From Tamarix chinensis (taxonomy: Eukaryota; Streptophyta; Magnoliopsida; Caryophyllales; Tamaricaceae): DNA of 64,000 bases. The DNA is taken from contig CM060177.1 in NCBI GenBank assembly GCA_030549775.1, forward strand, positions 61,630,638-61,694,637. The letters run 5' to 3'. Below are positions 23,822-35,064 of this stretch, in pieces. Below the pieces are notes generated by a model that saw nothing but the letters and a program-made list of their open reading frames with translations, was not told where the DNA came from and searched no databases. How positions within the stretch are numbered: the stretch's first letter is position 1; each line of letters starts with the position of its first letter. A program made the position numbers and the translations under genes.

Positions 23822-25012
23822 TCAATTAAGGTATGCTTTGAATGACCTATATGATGGGGTCTCACTGCTTGATTGGTGTAATGGGGGTCTAGGGGGCGTT
23901 ATACCCTTGGTTGTTAGATCCTTTTCAGACTAATATTATTATAGTTATTTATATAATTATTGTAAAATCTCATATTTTTTAAATTCATTTTCCTTAAACT
24001 AAATAAATAATTATTATTACTATAAGAATTATTTTAATAAATGATGGAAACCTGTTAGGGTTTCTCTAAAGGATCGAAAGATTACTCGAGCGCGACGTTC
24101 GATTCGCTGGTTCAGCCTAAGGAACAACTCCAAAGGAAGACCCAAAGATTCAGATGCACAGTTTGTACAACGACAACTGAAATTTGAAGAAAGAATGATC
24201 AAGATCGATCAAAGTAAGAGACTAGATTCAGAGAAGAAGAGCGACTGAGAGAATCGCCGAGAGAGAGAGACAAGTCGCGAGAAGAATCGAGAACTCAGCC
24301 TAAAATATTCTGTCAAAAAGAATCATCCACTATTACACATTTACCAGGCTATTTATATGCGTATTACAGACCGTATAACGATGTACAAATACACAATACA
24401 TACCAACGAATACACGACCAGATTTACAACGGAAAGGCCGAACGACTTATTACTTTGGTCCACATAAATAGTCGACCAGCCCAATTAATCCACAAAATAA
24501 AAATGCCCCAAATAAAAATGAAGTTTAAGACTTAATTCCCATCAGCTAAAAATAACACTTTAGCTAATCATGGCTATTAAGGATTGATTAATCCACAATC
24601 CATCTAGTCCAAAATTAAGGACCGGGTGGCAGATTATACAACCGACCTAATTTCCATTAGCAAATTTTGATCGGCGAATGTATCATATGGGGTTACACTT
24701 AATTAAAAAAAAAATTACATAATCTACACACCTGCACATTCCAACAACTGTATCCAAAGATCCACAGAGTCCATATGCTGCATTACACTCCTATTTATTC
24801 ACCAAATAAGACAAACAATTATAAGTAAATAATTCACAGCAATTTTCAAAATTAATTAAATATAAGTTCTTAAGATTCATATCAATAAATATCATAATAA
24901 AAATAATAATTAGTTAAGTTATGTTTCGAATAACCTAAGACGGAGGTCTCGCCCACAGGTTGGCGAACTGGGGGTCCAAGAGGTAACATACGTAGTGTAA
25001 CACTCCACTTCT
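23822..25012. repeat. pair of diverged direct repeats flanking a solo LTR
   Basis: About 90 bases at 23822-23910 (TATGCTTTGAATGACCTA, then GGGGGTCTAGGGG) recur at 24912-25000 (TATGTTTCGAATAACCTA, then GGGGGTCCAAGAG). The AT-rich sequence before each copy is also similar. A segmental duplication within CACTA-2, or remnants of an older insertion, would explain it. Confidence 0.55.
24053..24746 (-). mobile_element. solo copia-like LTR, about 0.7 kb
   Basis: The plus strand runs TGTTAGGG to CATTCCAACA; read on the minus strand it is TGTTGGAATG to CCCTAACA, a TG...CA LTR. On the minus strand a TATA box (GCATATAAATAGCC, 24348-24361) lies upstream of a CT/GA-rich leader with GAGAGAGAGA, as in many short Ty1/copia LTRs. 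A matching target duplication was not found (AAACC against ACTGT), so the limits or the solo status are less certain. Base composition is clearly richer in GC than its surroundings. Confidence 0.55.
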
Positions 25013-25249
25013 TAAAAATCAAATTTTTATAAATATTAGTATTGATTTTTGAGTTTTAACATTTAATTTATTTTTTTGGGGTTATTTAATTTAAATCGTA
25101 TTTCTATTTTAATAATTATTCTGATTTATTTTAAATAAAAGCTTTTATAAAATAAGACTTATGTTTGTTTCTTAAAAGTTGTTTACAAATATTTTTGGTT
25201 AAATTTAATCTAGTTGAAATCATATTTTTCATATAACCCCACAACAAGA

Positions 25250-26065
25250 AAAGTGAGTTTGGGCGACGATTTCTATGACAATAGGGCGACAGAACGGATT
25301 TTGTTGCCCTTTGTTCTATTTTGGGCGACGAAAATATATTGTTGCCCTTTGTTTCTTTAAGGCAACAAATATTTATAGTCGTTGCCCTTGTTTTTTCTAG
25401 GGCAACAAACTCTTATAATCGTTGCCCTTTGTACTTTTAGGCTACGATTTAATTATTTTGTTGCCCATAATATAGTGTTGGGCAACAATATTATGTTTTC
25501 GTTGCCCATACCTTAGCAAATAATTGCTAAAAATTTTAAAATAAACACTTTAGGGCAACAAATCTTATAATCGTTGCCCTTTGTACTTTTGGGCTACGAT
25601 TTATGTTTTCGTTGCCCATACCTTAGCAAATAATTGCTAAAAATTTTAAAATCAACACTTTAAGGTATATTTAATATGGGAACTCTTGTTTAAATTGTAA
25701 AATTAATTTTCTTTATTAAATAAGGGGACGCTCCCGTAGGGGTCTAGGGGCAACGTAAAATTAATTTCTAATAAGTAAAATATATTGTTTGATATAATAA
25801 TAAGGGCAACGAAATTAATCTCGTTGCACAAAATTAAGTTTGATATGATAAGTAAAATATATTGATGATAATAAGGGCAACGAAATTAATTTCGTTGCAA
25901 AAAATAAGTTTGGGCGACGAAATTAATCTCGTTGCACAAAAAATAAGTTTGGGCGACGAAATTAATCTCGTTGCACAAAATTAAGTTTGGGCGACGAAAT
26001 TAATTTCGTTGCACAAAATTAAGTTTGGGCAACGAGTATATATTTTGTCGCCCATGGTACTCATT
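25250..26065. repeat. CACTA-1 left subterminal repeat array
   Basis: At least fifteen copies of GGGCAACGA or GGGCGACGA and their complements. From 25800 to 26040 there are regular units of about 37 bases, each containing CAACGAAATTAATTTCGTTG or one-base variants. The copy at 25877-25898 is a perfect 22-bp palindrome. A segment of about 130 bases ending AACACTTTA(A/G)GG is also duplicated (25500-25555 and 25620-25665). These are the likely TNPA binding sites. Confidence 0.9.
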
Positions 26066-26126
26066 TTTTTGGCGCCCAAAATTTTTACCTCTACCGCCAT
26101 ATATTTTTTTTTATCTGTTTTTGTTT

Positions 26127-26545
26127 AAAAAAAAAAAAAAAAAAAAAAGGCCACGCACGACGCACGCCGGCCTCCCTTCCTTTTCTCTCTTCTCTCCTAT
26201 CGCAGCCCCGACCTCGGACCTCCAGTCTCCCCTGCGCCTGCCTTCCGCCTGGTCGCAGCTCCTCAGCCCAGCCACCTCTCTCCCCAGCTCCAGCGTCGCT
26301 GCCGGCCACAACTCCGAGCCCCACTGCCAGCCACCGCAACCAGCAGCAGCGTGCAGAAGCAACACAGGGCAGCAGCGGCGGGCGGCAGCAGCAACAGCAG
26401 CAGGCCGCGGCAGCGACGAGCCGCGCTGGTTGCGCCGCCTTCCGGCCACGGCAGGCCCTGCTGACCACCGGCGAGCTTTCCCCATTCCCCGACGAAGCTT
26501 CCCCGGCCTTCCTTTGTCCCGATTTGTCGGTTTCGTTGGTATAAT
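26127..26545 (+). other. CACTA-1 GC-rich transcript leader with adjacent poly-A tract
   Basis: A run of about 22 A is followed by some 380 bases of GC-rich DNA (CAGCAGCAGC, GCCGGCC) that ends near TTCGTTGGTATAATTCTCTG. Open frames exist on both strands (26025-26552 plus, 26091-26485 minus) with low-complexity Ala, Pro, Arg and Ser content. None shows a domain, and none is spliced convincingly to the transposase. A 5' untranslated exon is the simplest reading; a captured host exon cannot be excluded. Confidence 0.55.
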
Positions 26546-26559
26546 TCTCTGAAAAACCC

Positions 26560-27420
26560 TAATATTAATTCGTTTAATTGAGTATGATTTAGCTTGTGAT
26601 AAGCTAAATTAATTGTTTGATAATGTATATATGTGCTGCGAGAATGATTTGGATAGGTTAATTGTATGGTTATGTTGAAATTTTGGAAAATTTTAATTTT
26701 TGGCGGGGTTATGTCCGAATTTTTCGGATTCCTCCAATTTAGCTATTTTGGGGAAATTGATTATACAATATGTTTTAAAATGTATCTAATTTCATGTTGG
26801 AACCGTCAATTTGAAAAATTTATGCAGAATTTATTGGAATTTGATTTCTAGGTCAAAATTCATGTGTGATCAAATTAGGTCATATAATTGAGTCCTTCCA
26901 CTCAATTGATTGTATAATATCGTTTAAAATGTATTTAATTTTATATTGGAAGTGTTGATTTGGGAAATTGTGCGTAATTGATCGGAATTGGATTTTTAGG
27001 TCAAAAATCCCGCAGGTTTAAATTAGATTGTGTAATCGGGTTATTTTATTCAATTGGCTATATAAATTACATTAGAATATGTTTAATTACATTTCCGAAC
27101 TGTCAATTGATATGTTTTGGCAAGAATTGATCGGATTTGCGTTCCGGGATCAAAAACCCTAATTGTGCTAAATTGTGTATTTCTTTAATTGGTTTTGAGT
27201 AATTAATTATTTGATATGTTATAAAATGTGTTTAATTGCATTTCTAAACATTCAATTTGATTGAATTAATAGAATTCAACCGAATTGTATTTTCGGGCAT
27301 AAAACCCTAGATTTCAAGTGAGATTATGAAATTGGTTAATTGTGTAGTTGTTTTTCTAAAATTAAATTTATAGAAGTAGTTGAAATGATCCTAATTGTAT
27401 TTGAAGTGATTTGGTCGATT
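26560..27420 (+). repeat. CACTA-1 intron with four ~150-bp degenerate tandem units
   Basis: Units begin near 26757, 26910, 27055 and 27205. Each holds a variant of TAAAATGTATTTAATTNCATT, GTCAATTTG and GATTTTTAGGTCAAAA. The same units occur in CACTA-2 at 31990-32400. The region lies between the leader and the transposase start and has no coding of its own, so it is probably a long first intron. Confidence 0.75.
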
Positions 27421-27520
27421 GATTATATTTGAAGATAGTCATTGATTATATTTGACCGATGAACATTTCCTAATATATGTTTTCCTATTTGCTTTTGCAT
27501 GTGTAGTCATTGTTTCAAAA

Positions 27521-29354
27521 ATGCCTGGGGATAGAAGTTGGATGAACCATAAGGGAATAAATGATAGGAGAAAGCCAGAGTATATTGAAGGTGTTAATGA
27601 ATTTTTAGAATTCTGTTTTGGTGGAAAGGAAGAGGGAATTTTGCTAAAATGCCCTTGCTTGAATTGTAATTTTATTTTAGCCCAAAATCAACGTACTATG
27701 TGGATTCATTTGGAGCAACTATGTTCAAAAACATTAAAGATTGATGTGTTGGAGCAAATGGAAAGAGATATAGCCATCACCCTTTGCAAATTGGAACGGC
27801 TATTTGTTCCTTCTTTTTTTGATGTGATGGTGCATCTAACTGTGCACTTAGCTAGTGAAGCAAAGCTAGCAGGACCTGTGGCTTATCGTTCAATGTGGCG
27901 CTTTGAAAGGTAATGTAAAGTTATAATATTTTAACAGGATATATGTTTTAGTTGATTATTTTGTAATGTAAACGTAAAATTGTGACTTTTTTCTTATTGT
28001 AGGGAAATGCGTACTTATAAATCGTTTGTAGGCAACAAGGCATGTCCAGAGGGGTCGATTGCAGAAAGTGAGATTGCAGATGAATGCCTTACATTTTGCT
28101 CACGGTATTTGAGTAAAATAGAGACACAATTTAATCGTGAAGAGAGGAATGATGATGAGAATCATCCACTTCCCTATAGCTTATCTATTTTCTGTAAGTA
28201 TGGTAAGCCATTAGGGAAGGCTACACTTAAAGAGTTAAGCTTTAAAGACTGGGAGCAAGCGCAACTGTACATTCTAAGAAATTGTTCAGAAGTTCAACCA
28301 TTTTATGAGTAAGTGAGATTATTTTAATTTATATAGAATACACAATATGTAGCAAGGGCTACAAAGATTAATAATTGCTTTTTATGATAGGGAGTATATG
28401 AATGACAATGAAGGACAACTTGTTGCTTTTGTTAAATGGTTTGAAAAAAGAGTAAGTGAACTTATAATCTATATGAAGTAAATAATAGATATATTATAGT
28501 AATAATGTATGTCTTACGTTATTTCTTTTAATTTTAATGTAATATAGATAACAGAGTTGAGAGATGCTGGGGATGAAAGGATTACAGATGAAATATTATG
28601 TCTAGCTCGAGGTCCAATGAGGAATGTGCTTACATATGAGGGATATATTGTGAATGGTTTTAGATTTCATACAAGAAAGTGCCAAAGAAGAAGGAAGACA
28701 CAAAACAGTGGAGTAATGGTAAAAGGAGATGATGATAGTGGAGGTGTGGATTTTTACGATTTACTAGAGGAGGTGATTGTGTTGGAATACGACCCTATCA
28801 AAAATTATGGTAGTCCTACTACCATTATTTTTAGATGTGAATGGTTCAATGTATGGGATAAGAGGATGGGTGTAAAGAGAGATGATAAATATGGAATTAC
28901 CCTTGTTAATGTTAACAGTAGGTTAAGATATAATGAGCCTTTTGCGCTAGCCTCTCAAGTAGGGCAAGTTTTTTATGTAAAGGCCCATAAAGAACCTCAG
29001 TGGAGGATAGTTGTCAAAACAAGTCCTCGAAATCATTTTGATTTTCCTATTATTGAGGGCATTGATGATGATAGTGAACCTGCAAATGCAAATTGGGAGA
29101 ATGAGATGACTACTACGATTTCTGATATGCAAGATTTAAATTCGGATGAAATTCCTTTGGTACGTGATGATACTGAACCTGATTTAGTTGATATTTGTGA
29201 CATTGAAAGGGCTATGAATAATGAGGAGGAGGAGGAGGAGGACGAGGAGGAGGAGGAGGAAGAGGAGGAGGAGGAGGAGGAGGAGGGACTCGAAGATGAA
29301 AATGGTGAAGTTAATTACTATTCAGATTTAGAATCAGATGAAGATATTGTATGA
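27521..29354 (+). CDS. CACTA transposase-derived protein lacking the catalytic domain
   Basis: Four exons (27521-27909, 28003-28308, 28393-adjusted start 28391-28451, 28548-29354) with GT/AG borders and consistent phase give an open frame of 520 residues. The start was chosen at MPGDRSWM because it begins the Transpos_assoc domain (about residues 1-70, with CPCLNC). Residue about 75 runs straight into DUF4218 (LCSKTLKIDVLEQ, PSFFDVMVHL, then KLAGPVAYRSMW and PEGSIAESEIADECLTFCSR). DUF4216 follows (residues about 290-420; CEWFNVWDKRMG, NEPFALASQVGQVFYV). An acidic Glu run ends the protein. The roughly 400-600 residue Transposase_21 (DDE) domain normally between the first two is absent, with the frame kept. 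It cannot cut DNA alone; DNA-binding or regulatory activity is possible but unproven. Confidence 0.85.
29222..29286 (+). repeat. (GAG)n tract coding an acidic Glu/Asp run
   Basis: About twenty GAG/GAA/GAC codons in frame near the C-terminus of the preceding gene. Acidic tails are common downstream of DUF4216, but the near-pure GAG repeat suggests recent slippage. Confidence 0.85.
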
Positions 29355-29485
29355 TATTATTTTAGTTTTCCTTCAAAGTCGAAGGTGATGGTGATAAATT
29401 TCCAAATGATATAACTATTGTATCTTAATTTATTTAATTAGCATATCAATCAATTTATTTTATTGTTGTTGGATTTTACAGGTTA

Positions 29486-30069
29486 ATGGCATCTAATCTT
29501 TCATCATCTCAAGCCATGGTGCATTTAAATCAGGAGACTTCACCGGATACTCATGATGAGCGATCTGACAACTTGGCCAATCCTATGACATATAGGCAAC
29601 GCCATCGGTTGCAACAATCACAAAGGACAGGTTTGTGTTAAGAATGCCTATTTTTCTATAATATATTTTTTAATTATATATTTCTTGTACATATTTATCA
29701 TTATTGGTTGGACCAATATACTTGTGTGATGTAGGGCCAAAGCGGGGGTCCACTCGTGGGAAAAAATATTTTAATTCATGGTTAAATGACCACACTACAA
29801 AGCCATATGCTAAAATCACCGAAGAAATGAATAGAATTGTAGGCACTGATGCAAACCAGTTCATCACAGAGTTGGGAGTGTGGGTAAAAAATTATTGTCC
29901 TCTTGATTCACGGTAAACCTTAGTTGAAATGATTCTAATTCTATTTGCACATGTCTATTTTTGACAAAACTTTCTTATAAATTGTATTTTTTTTGGAATA
30001 TTTAATTATATGTGTAGAAATTGGAAATATATGGATCCTACCGCGAAAGAAAGGCCACGCAGAAGTTGA
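29486..30069 (+). CDS. TNPA-like protein (Transposase_24 type), truncated
   Basis: Exons 29486-29630, 29735-29912 and 30018-30069 splice with correct GT/AG borders and phase into a 124-residue frame. Residues about 50-115 read GPKRGSTRGKK, GTDANQF, ELGVWVKNYCPLDSR and NWKYM, matching the N-terminal half of Transposase_24 (PF03004), the second CACTA protein that binds subterminal repeats. The frame stops at 30067. In a neighbouring frame coding continues with KAEMMQVVRDQIASF to about 30156, so a single-base frameshift has removed the tail. It lies 130 bases after the first gene on the same strand; in the family both can come from one alternatively spliced transcript. Confidence 0.7.
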
Positions 30070-30900
30070 AGGCCGAAATGATGCAAGTTGTGAGAGATCA
30101 AATTGCAAGCTTTCTAGGAACACAACAATCTTCACAACTCACTAAATTAGTATGAGGTATATTTAATCCATTCAAAATTTTCCATTATTAATGGTTTGAA
30201 CGTTAGAACTCTGCACTATAAGTGTGGACAAATTATGGAACTTAAATTTGTAGTTTGTGCCAATGTTAGACATGTGATATTCATTGTCTTGAAATTGAGA
30301 TGGATGACTTTTTGCATCAGGTATTCTAACCATACTATTTGTTCTCTTTTACAGCTGAGAGTTCTAATTGGACTTAGAAAATGACAAAGACTTTCAGAGG
30401 CAAGGAGCTTTTTTGGACTTATGAATGTAAGTTAGTTCTTGTATTCATTTTTGTAATATGGCTTACAACTTTTTTTAATTAAAGGGAATTGGAAAATTAT
30501 AAATAGATACCATTGCATATCTCTTTATAATCTTAATCTATATTTTTTTATTTCATGAATTGCAGATTAACTCGAAGCATATTTTGTGACGTTGCAATAT
30601 ACTTGATGAAGCTAAGTATGCAGAACTATAGATAACATCATCCATTTTTTGGTGGTCCTTCAAGCTAGATAGCATAATTGATTTTTATGATACCCATTAG
30701 GCATGACTTTTGCCAATTTGTATATTGCAGTATCATATACTTTGAAATTGGAATGACATTTGTTTTTGGACAATGATATCGTAATCTATGCATGGTTTGA
30801 ATGATATATGATTTTACAGGGTAATGAAATATGGTGGAGTATCTATATGAATGATACTGCATTACAGGATGATTTATTATTATGAATACATAATACAGGT
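30070..30900 (+). other. CACTA-1 TNPA tail remnants and 3' non-coding DNA
   Basis: After the frameshifted tail (to 30156), sequences such as 30360-30425 (AAAGACTTTCAGAGGCAAGG) look like degraded terminal exon and 3' UTR. No further domain could be read. Confidence 0.4.
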
Positions 30901-31357
30901 CTTTGGGCTACAAAATATTTTTGTAGCTTGGAAGAAAGACTAGGAATTGATTTTGTTGCAAAACAAGTAATAGGGCCACAAATGAAACAACTTCGTCGCA
31001 CAAAAGTGGCTTTAGGCAACAAAAAATATTTGTTGCACAAAAGAGGTTTAGGGCGACAAAACATATGTGTCGCACAAAAGAGGTTTAGGGCAACGAAATA
31101 TCTACGTCGCACAAAAGAGGCTTAGGGCGACAAAACATATCCGTCGCACAAAAGAGGTTTAGGGCGACAAAAAATATTTGTTGCACAAAAGGAGATTTAG
31201 GGCAACAAAATTTTCTTTTCGTCGCCCTAAGCAAGGGCAACGGGCTTATGGCGACGAAATTGTGACGAAATTTTTTTGTCGCCCAAACTTTGGGCGACAA
31301 ATTTGTTTTGTTGGGCAACGAAATAATTTGTTGCCCAAAGTAATATTTCTTGTTGTG
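30895..31357. repeat. CACTA-1 right subterminal repeat array
   Basis: Six or seven units of about 37 bases (31000-31240), each with GCACAAAAGAGGTTTAGGGC followed by GACAAAA and a TGTGTCG- or TACGTCG-like end. Then come inverted GGGCAACGA motifs up to the terminus. The chance open frames on both strands here are products of the repeat. Confidence 0.9.
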
Positions 31358-31379
31358 CCCCTTCTAGATATTTTAGTAT

Positions 31380-32600
31380 TAAAAATATGTTTGTCACATA
31401 TGTAGTGATCGCCCCCACACTACCCCCTTCCTTATTTTCTTTCCTTTCTATCTCTTTTCTTCCCATTCTTTTTTTTTCTATGAAACCCTAACTACGCTCG
31501 AATTCCCCTACTCCATTCCTCCTCTGTTTCATCGACCACAACACCACCACCACACCACCTAGGAACCGCTTGACCCTGCCACCACAACCTAGAGCTCATC
31601 TAACCATCATCATTTATGGAAGCATGCCAGCATCAATGGCACAACCAACATCACACAAAGATTGTAGTGGTACTCCACCATTTGGAAACCTCCAGCATTG
31701 CTATGGCACCAGCGAGTGGTCCTCTCCCACTGATACAGCTCCACGACCCTTTACCCGCACTATTTTGGCTGAATTCATTAGGTATATTTTACCCAAACCC
31801 TAACTTTTTATTTTGATTATTTTGAAATAATTAGCTTTAATTAGGATAAATTAGTTGTTTAATTGAGTATATATGTATTGTATGATTGTACTAAATGGGC
31901 TAATTGTGTGGTACATATTGATTTCTGGAATTTAGAATTTTTGACCCGGTTATGTCTGGATATCTTTGATTCATTCGATTAAGCTATTTTGGATAAAATG
32001 ATTATACATTATACTTTGAAATGTACTTAGTTTCATATTGGAATTGTCAATTTGAGAAATTTGTGCAAAAGTAATCAAAATTTGATTTTTAGGTGAAAAT
32101 TCTTGTGGATTTAAATTGGATTGTCTAATTGAGTTGTTTTATTAAATTTATTATACAATTTGGAATATAATATGATTAATTTCATTTCCAAACCATCAAT
32201 TTAAATATTTTGGTAAGATTTGACAAAATTTTTAGTCTGGAATTAAAAAACCTAATTATGTTAAATTAGGTATTTTCTTTATGGTTTTTAATCAATTTAG
32301 AATGCAATATGTTATAAAATAGGTTTAAATGAATTTCTAAATATTTAATTTAAATAAATTAATAAAATTTGACTAAATTGCATTTTTAGGCCTAAAACAA
32401 GAACAGTTATGGAAATTATCATTTGTAGTCTTTTCTTTGGAAATTAATTTTACGTAAGTATTTGAAATTACCTTAATTATATTTTAAAACCTTTAATTTG
32501 GATTAATTGGTTTGAATGGTCCAAATTTATATTTTGGGCTTTAAAACCCTAATTTTTGGGAATAGTTTTTGAAATAATAAATTGAGTTAAAATCGACTAG
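31380..32600 (+). other. CACTA-2 leader and repeated 5' intron
   Basis: 31500-31800 is richer in GC and resembles a transcript leader (CACCACCACACCACC, then TTTTACCCAAACCCTAA). From 31830 the sequence aligns with 26560-27320 of CACTA-1, including the same ~150-bp units (near 31998, 32150, 32292). It is placed upstream of the TNP2 start, as in CACTA-1. Open frames at 31570-31816 are unsupported. Confidence 0.65.
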
Positions 32601-34242
32601 CTTTGATTTAAAATCAGTTAAATTGAGTTTTTAACTTATTTTTGGATCAATTCTATGAAATTGGATTTGGTGCTTTGGAGTTGTAAACCATAATTTTTTA
32701 AGTGATTTTTGATCAAATTTACTTATTTTCTATTATTTTATGTTTTAAATAGTTTTTCTAATCTAGTCTTTACGTTTTCTATCAACGATCTAGGAAGTCA
32801 CTCTAGTGGATCTCGAAAGCTCAATGCATATACCAGTGTATAGTTTTTTTCCTCTTTGATCATTTTTCTTAAGGTGTTGATCTGGTGATAGGTTGCTTGT
32901 ATGATTTGTGGGTTTATGGGTCTTTTTAGGGCTTTTGAACTACAAGTTCTCAATGTTAATGGTTCATAGCCTAAGGTACTTGGTTTTTCCCTTTTGTGTC
33001 TATAATGGCCTAAGATTATTTTGGTTTTTGGTGGAGCTAGCAAGGAGGAATAAAATGGTATTAGGCGAGTGTTTTGAATTTTCTTATTTTGTCTTAGTCA
33101 TTGTTGATGACATTATATCTTATACTCATAATAGGGTAGTATATGGGGCATTAGGTCTTAACAACCTATAGGGAGGATTCCTACTTTAATTTTTTTATTT
33201 TTTGATAATATTTGGTCGGCGTTTGTGTCTCCCTACGTTTCCATTATGGTTACCAATACTTTATAAAATGGGATTGGATTCAATTTTGAAAGTGATATAA
33301 TTTGTGTAAAAGCTTTAACATGGTAGTAAATTGTTGAATCCTCTTTCACTAGGAGTTATCTTCCTTTTAAGCTATTCTTGCTTATTGATGGAGTCAAGGA
33401 GGTTAACACTTTACTTATTGAGTATTAGTGGTTGTAAATCATTTTCTTATTAGAAATTGTTGTTGCTTTGTGGTAATGTGGTAGGAAATTGTTGTTTTTT
33501 GCTTGTTAGTGAACATGGTTGTGCATAATCGTTGCTAAATATTAGTGAATCCATGGAAGATTTCTTACTAGAATAATTATTTGAGTAAAAGATTTCATTC
33601 GCTTTTGTGTTGATGATATTTGAATCCAAAGCAATACCTACCTCTAATATTTTGTGTTAATGTAGCCATATTATCTTTTTTTATTAGTTTACAATATGCA
33701 GCATAATTATTTTTTTATAAATGATTCTTTTTCTACCATCGAATGTCATATGTGCATAATGGTACTCTTTTTTTTTGATATATTTTCCTATACTTGTCTT
33801 ATTGGCATTTGAGTATTATTTGATTTTTTTGATTGAAGTTCTTTGCTGAATATCAATTGTTCTTTTAAGACGCAATTCTAGATATTTATCAATCTATCTT
33901 TTTCCTATTATATTGATTGGTTGTGATCATTTTTTGATCTTCTTGTTACTTTTATGATTCTATCTCTATTTGTTACCTTGTTTAGTTATGGTTCAATCGA
34001 TGTAAAAAAAAATCACTTCACCAAACATGCATGGGACACTTTATATTCCTCTTATATTGGTTTAAGGATTAGATAGCATCATCTATAATTAAATTATAGA
34101 TGTATTATTACTAGAATTATAGTATATAAAGCTACACATATCTTGTGCTACAAAAAACTAATCTCTATTATTAACTGTTGTCTTTATTTTCCTCTTATTT
34201 TAACGTCTCTGCTTGTTGAAAATTATATAGGAACTTGATGTC
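32600..34242 (+). other. CACTA-2 5' intron continuation, no gene
   Basis: T-rich on the plus strand, consistent with a long intron ending at an AG just before the TNP2 ATG. The open frame 32908-33171 has no recognisable motif. Confidence 0.4.
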
Positions 34243-34792
34243 ATGGATATATTTAAGGTTAAGAGTTGGGTGAAACTAAGGATATTAGAAAATACTTATA
34301 AAAGAGCTTTAGGTACATTCCTTGTGTAACACCCCCAAAATTTATACATTTTTTTTTAAAACAATACTTATAAATAAAACCCGTAAATTCTGGGGATACT
34401 ATTGCCACACTTAGTACCAGACTGTTTCACTTCTACCATTCTAGTATTAAGTGCTAAGGCTAATAAAAACATCCTATAACATTATTAAATAATCTAAATT
34501 CATAAATATGGAAATCAAGTGCGCATAAATCTTTACACAATCCAAAATACGAGAGTTAGTTTTTTAAGGAAAAGAGATAACTACTATAATAAAATTGTTT
34601 TTGAAGTGTTAAACATAATTAAAGAAATACAAATAATAATCTCAAATGGAAAGTGGCCACGCTACTCCAGGACTCGATCCAGCCCACAATCACTTGGCCC
34701 CACCTGATGTTCCATAGACATTAATAGCATCAAAATAAGCATCTCCTACCTATAACAGGTCAGATGGGCCTTCTACTCGTAGGAATGAGCAA

Positions 34793-34809
34793 CACCTATG
34801 AAAAGGATG
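34793..34809 (-). other. conserved hairpin in LTR-4, partly mismatched
   Basis: In element orientation CATCC, loop TTTTCAT, AGGTG. One G-T wobble and one mismatch at the loop-closing pair, intermediate between the two perfect stems seen elsewhere. Confidence 0.5.
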
Positions 34810-35064
34810 ATCAATACACTACGTACTGAGTAAGGTAATTGGGCACTAAGGCCAACACATAAGCATATAGAATCATGCAAGAAAATGCTCAACTTACACT
34901 TACAAACCCACACATAAAGTACATAAGGTCATGAAGAAAATTATACAACCTATAAATGATCAAGCCCATACGTAAAGGCCCACTTATTACAGATTAAATA
35001 TTAAATAACTCTTTTATTGGAAATCGATTCACGCCATTTTCTTTATCAAGTCCATACGAGTACG

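Larger units (their letters stand above)
25240..31357 (+). mobile_element. complete CACTA-type element with intact ORFs (CACTA-1)
   Basis: Both ends carry the inverted terminus CACAACAAGAAA. Beyond it the ends stay similar for about 30 bases (AGTTTGGGCGACGA at the left against ACTTTGGGCAACAA at the inverted right). CCC flanks the element at 25237-25239 and 31358-31360, a perfect 3-bp duplication. The variant CACAA in place of CACTA is unusual. Subterminal arrays of a GGGCAACGA/CGTTGC motif fill both ends. Inside are a GC-rich leader, a repeated intron, a four-exon transposase-related gene (27521-29354) and a TNPA-like gene (29486-30069). It is the best-preserved element here and is inserted in the 5' region of CACTA-2. 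Confidence 0.9.

Noticed and set aside
26025..26552. 175-residue open frame after the A-run as a host gene exon
   Set aside because: Overlapping antisense frames of 124-125 residues exist. The composition is Ala/Pro/Arg/Ser from GC-rich DNA, and no motif or start context was found.
30843..31466. Multiple open frames on both strands (65-89 residues) with repeating peptides
   Set aside because: They are translations of the 37-bp subterminal repeat array of CACTA-1.
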